The notes below the pieces were generated by a model that worked only from the letters and a program-made list of their open reading frames with translations, did no database searches and had not been told where the DNA came from. 64,000 nt of DNA from CAJWOS01 sp964502005 (GTDB lineage: Bacteria > Myxococcota_A > UBA796 > UBA2385). The stretch is taken from assembly GCA_964502005.1 (NCBI GenBank), contig CAZCUX010000003.1, positions 186,001 through 250,000 on the forward strand. Direction: 5' to 3'. Shown one piece after another: positions 57,841-64,000 of this stretch (its first letter is position 1; each line of letters begins with the position of its first letter). A program made the position numbers and the translations under genes.

Positions 57841-60033
57841 ATGGCCTTGTCCCACGAGACGACCTTTCGACTCATTGGCGGCGGCGGCACACGCGGATTG
57901 TCCGGGGACTCCCGGCGTGTCTTGCCTCCTGATCCAGCCTTTGACTTCTTTGACGCGTGCTTGCGGCGCCATGTGTCGATGGTCGACCTCGTCGCCGACC
58001 CCGACCAAGTCTGGGAGGTCGACAGCACGGGTGGCCGGCCCATGGGCCTTGAAGCGCACTTGCGCGCGGCCAGCCGAGAGCGTTTGGTTTCCGTCACCGA
58101 CGTCCTCATCATCATCTCCGATGTGGATTACGAGCGCGCGAACCAAAATCATGGTGCGCGCTGGATTCGGCACCTCGTCGGCGGTATCCGCGCGAGCTTC
58201 GAGGATTGGTGTCAGCGGGCGGGCATTCCCCGACGAAACCCCAACCGGCCTCTCGGGGTGCGGGTTGTCGGCGATGGCCATGTGTCCGGCGGGCGCTTGG
58301 GCCTTCGCCCTGGCGAGTTCGTAACGGGCCTTTTGCCCAATCATTACAGCGGTCCCTCCGTTTCGTCTCGGCCATTGGTGTCCGTGATGGCCAACCTTCC
58401 GGGTGTGTGGGAGGGGTATCGCGAGGTCGCGCGGTTGTACGACGACCAGGACCTGCTCACCATCGGCAACCATTGGCTCGACAACTTCAGCCATCCGTCG
58501 CTGGTCGCGCCGGCGCTCTACCGCTTGCAATACGACGAGCAAGAAGGGCTGGTTCACCTGACAAGCCCGGATGTACAAGGCGGCTTTACGCTCACGCGGC
58601 ACGGCGAACCCAACTCTGCGTCGGTGTATGGGCTTACGCGCGGTGACGGGCAGGTGGTCGCTTGGCTGGTGTTGGCCTTGGTCGAGGCGGCCCCGGCTCC
58701 TACTCCCGTCGTGGTTGAAGCGGTCCCTACCCACGATGGGCTGTTCGAAGAAGGCCCCACTGTCGCAGATCCGGTCTCGTCGGAGAATGCCGGTGCTTTC
58801 CTTCGGTCCACCGCCGAGGCCGCGGGTGTGTCCGAGCGCTTCGTCACGGTGCGAGAAGCGGGCGTGCTGCTCCAGCGGGTGCATTTCCGGGACTTTATGG
58901 CGGGGTACGAGGTCTATATCGGCGAAAATGGCGACATTGGGAGCGACCTCGCGAATCCCGCCGCAACGGTACAAGTCGTGGGCAAGAGGGTTCGCCTCTT
59001 TGCCCATGTACGCGGAATTCGCGTGGGTGGCATGCCGGTACCGGTGGGTGCCGCTGCGGTCCTCGGGTCGAATGTGCACATCGACCTCCACGGCGTAAGC
59101 CTCGACTACCGCGACCTTTCCGGCGTGCGCGCCCAGGGGTGGCCGTACCTAGGCGAAATCCGCCGCGTGGGCGCCAACATTCACGTTACCCAAGGGGCCG
59201 TGCACACCATCGGTCGCGACCCCAGCAGCCGGGTGCGATTGCCCGATGATGCGCACCACGGCAATATTATTTGGCGAACCGAGGTCGACGCGGGCACGGT
59301 GATTCGCTCCAAGAACGGCGACATTCCCAAGTCACAGTTCACGCTCGACTCCATCATGGTTGCCTCGCAGCATGCGCAGCTCGACCTCTGCGGGGAGCAG
59401 GCGGTGGCGCGGAATGTCGCGCAGAACTGCTTTAGCTTTGTGCGCCGGGGACGGGGACCGACTGAAGCGTATATCGGACTGTCGCGTCTCAATCGGGGCA
59501 CGGGCGCATCGGACGTCGTATTAGAGCCAGGTGACGAACTCTTGGTGGGCAACTGCGTGTTGCAGGTGGAGTGGGATACCCAAGGCGGTCCCGAGGACCT
59601 TCCGACACTCGCGCCTCCGCCGGTCCAGTTTTCCCTGGTCGACGACACGTTGGACGGCGAGGACGACACGGGGAGCGTACCGCTGCCGCCGTTGTTGTCG
59701 GTGCCGCCGATGCCCGATGATCTGCTCCCGCCGCCACCGCGCGGGGCCACGTCGCCCGTCGGCCGCCGTTCTGATGTCACGTGGTTTGACGACGACGCTG
59801 GCTTTGACGCGCTCACCGGCGATCCCCACGCGCTGCCGGCAGGTGTCGCGCCGGAACCCTTTGTTCCGGACGTCGGCGAACTCGACTCCATGCAGATTGA
59901 AGCCGTTACTGGCGCGGCCGCCGACCCCAACCACACCTTGGGCGGAATGTGGTCCCCCTTCGCCGACGCCTCTAGCATCGACGACGACGACGACCCCACG
60001 GCTCTCCCCGAGCCGCGGTTTTCCAAGCGGTAG
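57841..60033 (+). CDS. large protein with FHA-like domain, unknown function
   Basis: A 730-residue protein without a signal peptide. The first 300 residues are unrecognised. Residues about 455-560 resemble an FHA domain: HTIGRDPSSRVRLPDDAHHGNIIWR and SQHAQLDL, which carry the Arg and Ser/His positions that bind phosphothreonine. The C-terminal 130 residues are Pro/Asp-rich and disordered, ending in a short basic tail. GGAGG precedes the ATG at 57841. It could be a reader of Ser/Thr kinase signals such as those of the kinase at 37327-40926, but that link is inference. Confidence 0.65.
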   Translation: MALSHETTFRLIGGGGTRGLSGDSRRVLPPDPAFDFFDACLRRHVSMVDLVADPDQVWEVDSTGGRPMGLEAHLRAASRERLVSVTDVLIIISDVDYERANQNHGARWIRHLVGGIRASFEDWCQRAGIPRRNPNRPLGVRVVGDGHVSGGRLGLRPGEFVTGLLPNHYSGPSVSSRPLVSVMANLPGVWEGYREVARLYDDQDLLTIGNHWLDNFSHPSLVAPALYRLQYDEQEGLVHLTSPDVQGGFTLTRHGEPNSASVYGLTRGDGQVVAWLVLALVEAAPAPTPVVVEAVPTHDGLFEEGPTVADPVSSENAGAFLRSTAEAAGVSERFVTVREAGVLLQRVHFRDFMAGYEVYIGENGDIGSDLANPAATVQVVGKRVRLFAHVRGIRVGGMPVPVGAAAVLGSNVHIDLHGVSLDYRDLSGVRAQGWPYLGEIRRVGANIHVTQGAVHTIGRDPSSRVRLPDDAHHGNIIWRTEVDAGTVIRSKNGDIPKSQFTLDSIMVASQHAQLDLCGEQAVARNVAQNCFSFVRRGRGPTEAYIGLSRLNRGTGASDVVLEPGDELLVGNCVLQVEWDTQGGPEDLPTLAPPPVQFSLVDDTLDGEDDTGSVPLPPLLSVPPMPDDLLPPPPRGATSPVGRRSDVTWFDDDAGFDALTGDPHALPAGVAPEPFVPDVGELDSMQIEAVTGAAADPNHTLGGMWSPFADASSIDDDDDPTALPEPRFSKR

Positions 60034-60184
60034 TCCGCAGCTGCGTCGGATTTTTTGGGGGGGCCTCGCGCGGTTGCTAACGTGCGAGCCCGCCGCAATG
60101 GCGCATCTTTCGCGCGCAAATCGGGCTATCGACGTTGCTCCCCCACGCGGGCGGCTGCCGGCGCGCGTTTTTCGCGCAGGAGCC

Positions 60185-61687
60185 TTATGCCGATGCGCTG
60201 GTGCCGCTTGAGGATGCACGCGAGAGCGCGTCTTTGAGCATCCAGAGCTTTGGCTTGTTTTCATTGAAGAACAAGAAACTAAACAAGCTGCCCGCCTGCA
60301 CATACTTCGCGACATCGCGCCAGCTTTGGACATTTTCGAGATGTCGGGCGAGGGTCACGGGCCGGAAGTAGAACTCGCGGTAAAACTTTCGGTGCAGTTC
60401 GACCAAGTCTTCGGCTTCGAGACCCCATGGGACGAAAGTAGGCTCCCAGAAGCTCTTTTCGCTATTCGTTCGGTTGACGATGCGGCCCCATTTTTCGCCT
60501 TCGCGCTCCCACATTTCCATTTGGGGGGTCTCGGGCAACAAAGTGTTGATCTGCACCGTCACATCGTGAAGCGGCAAGGACTTGGCGAACTCGATGGTCT
60601 CTTCAATCGTCTCGCGTGTGTCCGGCATATGACCGACCATAAAGAAAGCTTTGGGTCGGAGGCCAACTTCATGGGCGGCGGTGATGGCCGCGCGGATTTT
60701 TTTCTTGGTGATGCCTTTGCTGATGAAGTCGAGCACCCGGTCGCTCCCCGATTCGATACCAAATCGGGTTCGCCAGCAGCCTGCGGCCTTCATCTTTTCC
60801 AAAAGCTCGCGGTCGACGACTTCGACGCGGCTCGAACAGGTCCAACTGATTTTCTTGTGGACGCCGCGCTTTATCATCTCGTCGCAAATGGCGTGGACTC
60901 GCCGCTTGTTGGCACAAAACAAAGAGTCGACAAAGGCGATGTCTTTGGCGCCAAAGTCTCGGATGAGGTGCTCGATTTCGTCGACGATGTATTCCGGGCT
61001 GTGGCTCCGGTACCCCGACCGCGACTTCTGGCAAAATGCGCAGGCATGGGGGCAGCCCCGGCTCGTTATCATCGCGAACTTGGGGTAGGCGTGCTCATCT
61101 ACGGGCACCGGGCGGTAGATGTTCGGTGGGAGGAGGTGCCGCGCGGGAAACGGGAATCGGTCGAGGTCCCGTACTTTGCTCCGCTTGGCGGTGAACACAA
61201 GCTCGCCGTCTTTTCGGAAGACGATTCCCGGAATTTCGTCGAGCGAACGGGCCCCCGCGTAATGCTCCACGAGGTCGAGCATCGTCTCTTCGCCTTCGCC
61301 CAGCACGCCCACGTCAAACTGCGGATTCTCCATGGCCTCGTGGGGGACGAGGGACACATGGTAGCTGCCGAGCACGATGGGAACATCGGGCATTGCCACT
61401 TTCAGCGCAGCGCCGAGCTTCTTGCATGTCTCGAAGGTGACCGTGAACGAGCCAATGCCGATTACTTCCGGTCGAAACAGCGCGATTTCCTGGACCGTTC
61501 GCTCGACATTGAAAAGCTGGGCCGCGGCGTCAATCACCGCAACTTCGTGGCCCGCTTGCTCCAAGGTCGACGCGATGTACAAAATACCGAGGGGCGCCGA
61601 GTTGTAGAACAAGAAGCTGGTGACGGGATTCGCGTTTCCATCTTCAAGAACTTGGTCGATGGGCGGGTTGACGAGCATCACACGCAT
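60185..61687 (-). CDS. cobalamin-binding radical SAM enzyme
   Basis: A 500-residue B12-binding-domain radical SAM protein (BchE/HpnR-like layout). Residues 1-140 form the B12-binding domain; the radical SAM cluster is CPHACAFC (Cys212, 216, 219). MITSRGCPHACAFCQKSR leads into the TIM-barrel, with WTCSSRVEV and RTRFGIESGSD typical of the group. Enzymes of this type perform methylations or ring changes on lipids, cofactors or natural products. Its reaction is not evident. It lies 67 bp before a membrane-protein gene on the same strand. Confidence 0.93.
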   Translation of the reverse strand: MRVMLVNPPIDQVLEDGNANPVTSFLFYNSAPLGILYIASTLEQAGHEVAVIDAAAQLFNVERTVQEIALFRPEVIGIGSFTVTFETCKKLGAALKVAMPDVPIVLGSYHVSLVPHEAMENPQFDVGVLGEGEETMLDLVEHYAGARSLDEIPGIVFRKDGELVFTAKRSKVRDLDRFPFPARHLLPPNIYRPVPVDEHAYPKFAMITSRGCPHACAFCQKSRSGYRSHSPEYIVDEIEHLIRDFGAKDIAFVDSLFCANKRRVHAICDEMIKRGVHKKISWTCSSRVEVVDRELLEKMKAAGCWRTRFGIESGSDRVLDFISKGITKKKIRAAITAAHEVGLRPKAFFMVGHMPDTRETIEETIEFAKSLPLHDVTVQINTLLPETPQMEMWEREGEKWGRIVNRTNSEKSFWEPTFVPWGLEAEDLVELHRKFYREFYFRPVTLARHLENVQSWRDVAKYVQAGSLFSFLFFNENKPKLWMLKDALSRASSSGTSASA

Positions 61688-61754
61688 GGCAGCTCCAGAC
61701 GATACGGCATCCTACCCCGCCCACGGCGTGTGCCCAATTGGCAGGGCGCTGGTT

Positions 61755-62681
61755 TTATTTCGCGGTCCACACGATGGCCGCGACCCAGCCGAGCCAACCC
61801 AGCGCGACAAACGTGAGGCAGCCGCACGACATGGCCCACTGGCGGATGCGGAGGGAGCGGCGGCCCTTGTGCCCGAGGTCCAGCCAGGAGCCGTCTGCCC
61901 GAAGCCGGCCGGTGTCGGGCGCGCGCTGCTCCAAGGCCGCGGCGAGTGTTCGGAGGTCGTCGAAGCGTGCCGCTGCCTCTGCGCCATTGAAGCGTGTGGC
62001 GCCGTCGCCATCGACGCGCAGCAGCAGGTTGTCGGGACCAACCGTGAGAATCGACGCAGCATCGTGATGGCCAGCGAGCAGCCGGTTGACGACCGGCCGA
62101 ACCTTGGGGTCGGTGAGCCAAGCGCGCGCAATCTCGGGATGGGTCGACCGCACGTCCAGCGGTTCGCCGGGCGCGAGGAGAACATGGCGGCAGTCGGTGG
62201 GCTGGTACACCTGTAGGTACGGACTGCCGCGCTTGGCCAGCACGAGGCGCACTCCTGTCGCGGCGTCTACGCCGAAACTGGCGCGGGTGTGCGTGGTGAC
62301 GGGCGACGCACCATCAAGGGAGACACTGGCGGAATGTTCGCGTCCGTCGATGTTGCCTTGGTATTCCGCGCCATGGCCAGGGTCACTTCGGCCGCGCAGT
62401 CCGAGCTGCCCGAACAGCAGGTCAAAGCGGCGGCGTTCTCCCGCGCGGAACAACAGCAGTGGCACACCACCCAAGAGGGCGATGGCTACAATGCTTCCAA
62501 CGCCGGTGGCAATCGAAAAGGGGGGACGAAGTGCCTCCCAGCGATGGGGCAATGGCAGCAAAATGCCGACGACGCCCGCAAGGAGAAACGCGCCCATCAT
62601 GCCCGTGCCGAGCAGACAACCGTAGGCTTTGGTTGCCCACGGGGAAGCCGCATCGGGCGGGCGCGTCGCGTCCTGTGACAT
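61755..62681 (-). CDS. multi-pass membrane protein, unknown function
   Basis: A 308-residue protein with two N-terminal membrane helices (about 18-75), a soluble middle domain of about 190 residues, and one C-terminal helix. The middle domain has repeated Val/Arg-rich strands (GVRLVLAKRGSPYLQVYQP) and is not a recognised family. GGAG precedes the ATG at 62681. It is followed, on the same strand, by the radical SAM gene. Confidence 0.65.
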   Translation of the reverse strand: MSQDATRPPDAASPWATKAYGCLLGTGMMGAFLLAGVVGILLPLPHRWEALRPPFSIATGVGSIVAIALLGGVPLLLFRAGERRRFDLLFGQLGLRGRSDPGHGAEYQGNIDGREHSASVSLDGASPVTTHTRASFGVDAATGVRLVLAKRGSPYLQVYQPTDCRHVLLAPGEPLDVRSTHPEIARAWLTDPKVRPVVNRLLAGHHDAASILTVGPDNLLLRVDGDGATRFNGAEAAARFDDLRTLAAALEQRAPDTGRLRADGSWLDLGHKGRRSLRIRQWAMSCGCLTFVALGWLGWVAAIVWTAK

Positions 62682-62913
62682 TGCGTGCTCCAAAGTGGTT
62701 TGGAGCACTGTACCGGATGGGTGACCGAAGGGGCGCGTTGGTGGGCGGTACGCGCCGCTCGAAACGATGAAAACGCGGGGACGCAGCCAGCAAACCGCAT
62801 GTTTCCGGGAACCAAGGACGCCTTTGGGGAGCGCCCTTTTGGGGGCCGTGTGCGTGCCTGCCGTCGCAACACATGCGCGCGGTTTTATGGCACGCATTTC
62901 ACATGGGAGACAA

Positions 62914-63576
62914 CTATCGTTTGGCCTTGATGTCAATCTTCATCATTAGCTTGTCTTCGTTGCGGATGGCACCAAAACCCGTCGAATACGGCGTGATGCC
63001 AAACTCCGTGAACAAGAAGTTCAGCTCGCCTTTTGCCCGAAAGGAGGTGTCATCGGCAGTAATTGTGAGGGGAACCGACTTGGCGACACCCTTTCCGACG
63101 ATAGTGAGCGTGCCGTTTGCGGTATTGCCTGTGCAGCTCTCTGCCTTGAAGGTCATCGTTTTGTGGGCGCCAACGTTGAGCTGGTCGGCGGCGTACATGT
63201 TTTTCTTGATGTCTTCTACTTGGCCGGGGTCGACGGTGCCCTCGAGTCCCATAATTTTGCGGTCGCCATCGGCATCTACGCGAAAGGAGGGCACGTCGAC
63301 GGTAATGTCAAACTTGCACCCCTCGCCGCCGTCTGCCCAAGTAATGTTGCCGGTGGTCTTCATCGAGCGAATGGCGTGGTCATGGGCCAGAGCGCCGGCC
63401 ACGCCGCCTTTGTAGGTGCGCACAATCAGCACGGTGTTGGCGCTGTCGATGGCATAGGTCTTGGGGCCGGTGTCCGGGGCTGCGGCTTCTGCGGGTGGCG
63501 CGTCTTCTTGTGCCAGTGCGGAGGTGGCGCTGAATGTCGCCAAGGTGGCCAGCAGAAGGGTGCGGGGGAGCTTCAT
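62914..63576 (-). CDS. YceI family periplasmic protein
   Basis: A 220-residue YceI-type lipid-binding protein. The signal peptide (MKLPRTLLLATLATFSATSALAQ) is followed by the YceI lipocalin-like barrel: YAIDSANTVLIVRTYKGGVAGALAHDHAIRS, VDVPSFRVDADGD and the late GELNFLFTEFGI (regions). YceI proteins bind isoprenoid or other lipids in the periplasm. GGAG precedes the ATG at 63576. Confidence 0.93.
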   Translation of the reverse strand: MKLPRTLLLATLATFSATSALAQEDAPPAEAAAPDTGPKTYAIDSANTVLIVRTYKGGVAGALAHDHAIRSMKTTGNITWADGGEGCKFDITVDVPSFRVDADGDRKIMGLEGTVDPGQVEDIKKNMYAADQLNVGAHKTMTFKAESCTGNTANGTLTIVGKGVAKSVPLTITADDTSFRAKGELNFLFTEFGITPYSTGFGAIRNEDKLMMKIDIKAKR

Positions 63577-63718
63577 GGGGTCTCCGGGGTCCACTTGGGA
63601 AGGAGTCGCCGGACAGGCCGAGGTTTCGGGAGCCGAGCGAAGAGGAGACGTATCGAGCGGCAAATGATTCGCCTTCGGTGTGGTTTCGATTGTCTCGGTT
63701 CTGCAGTAACCTTACACC

Positions 63719-64000
63719 ATGACATTTCGACGATTTCGAGCAGTGCGTGTGCGTTGGTCGTCCACTCGCGTGAATACAGGTGACGCCGACGTCATCCGAT
63801 TGGCGCTGCGCCAGCAACAGCCGCCCCACGGGGAAAATTGGCAGGACGTGCATGATAGGGCGCGAAATTGTCCCCGCTTGCACCTATGGGTGCATTGGCG
63901 GGCGGCGCGGTCTGCAATCGAGCGTCGGGCGTTTCGGGAAGGCGCGTGCGAGGTTGAGCGAATGGCGTGGGCACCGGTCTCGTCAGTGTTTCGGAGACTT
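63719..64000 (+). CDS. possible partial gene running off the window edge
   Basis: An open frame of 94 codons from ATG 63719 to the last base, without a stop. The translation begins MTFRRFRAVRVRWSSTRVNT and is Arg- and Trp-rich. No ribosome binding site is clear and the codon choice is less GC-biased at third positions than in neighbouring genes, so it may not be coding. It is divergent from yceI. Confidence 0.3.
   Translation, partial: MTFRRFRAVRVRWSSTRVNTGDADVIRLALRQQQPPHGENWQDVHDRARNCPRLHLWVHWRAARSAIERRAFREGACEVERMAWAPVSSVFRRL

Noticed and set aside
60326..61816. 496-codon open frame antisense to the radical SAM gene
   Set aside because: The sense strand has the CxxxCxxC cluster and the B12 domain; the antisense frame has no recognisable domain.

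Overview
The window is GC-rich and densely coding, with most genes starting 5-9 bases after a clear GGAG-type ribosome binding site and several neighbours sharing ATGA stop/start overlaps. It looks like a chromosome segment of a Gram-negative bacterium, most likely Myxococcota or a related deltaproteobacterial-type lineage. The reasons are eight predicted lipoproteins, a MopE-type repeat protein, an FG-GAP/UnbV-type lipoprotein, a 1199-residue Ser/Thr kinase fused to an ATPase and TPR-like region, an FHA-like protein, and two sigma-54 activators. This placement is an inference. I found no rRNA, tRNA, insertion sequence, phage gene or CRISPR array.

Region 1 (1-11500) starts with a FAD-dependent oxidoreductase and an orphan SMI1/KNR4 protein, then holds a complete Rtc RNA-repair module. 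rtcB and rtcA read rightward from a consensus sigma-54 promoter (6382-6399). The activator gene rtcR reads leftward, 2 bp behind a Dcp-like M3 peptidase gene, from the same intergenic region. An OleA-type thiolase runs into the 3' end of rtcA, and a TPR-like exported protein follows.

Region 2 (11500-24400) has a lipoprotein, a sirtuin, a family 2 glycosyltransferase and a thioredoxin-like lipoprotein. Then comes a tightly overlapping leftward operon: GT-C membrane glycosyltransferase, LarA-like racemase, LysE exporter and FemAB-like acyltransferase. It is followed by an ABC-F ATPase, a membrane-anchored metzincin-like protease, a small operon (29-residue membrane peptide, rhodanese lacking its cysteine, 117-residue protein) and a DUF547 protein.

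Region 3 (24400-41000) has a DEAD-box helicase with repetitive tails, a membrane glycosyltransferase, a divergent lipoprotein/MopE-like pair, an M18 aminopeptidase, HtpX, two uncharacterised envelope proteins, an outer-membrane barrel and the large kinase.

Region 4 (41000-64000) has a second divergent lipoprotein pair, a GAF/sigma-54 activator, an SRPBCC lipoprotein, YgfZ, an exported endonuclease/exonuclease/phosphatase-fold protein, UPF0182, TatD, a zinc-ribbon protein, an NrnA-like phosphoesterase, an FHA-like protein, a B12-binding radical SAM enzyme and YceI. Strong intrinsic terminators lie at 24442, 33506, 36271 and 54401. The most interesting non-coding signals are the RtcR control region, an unexplained long stem at 53088-53180, and an operator-like palindrome at 57746-57772.
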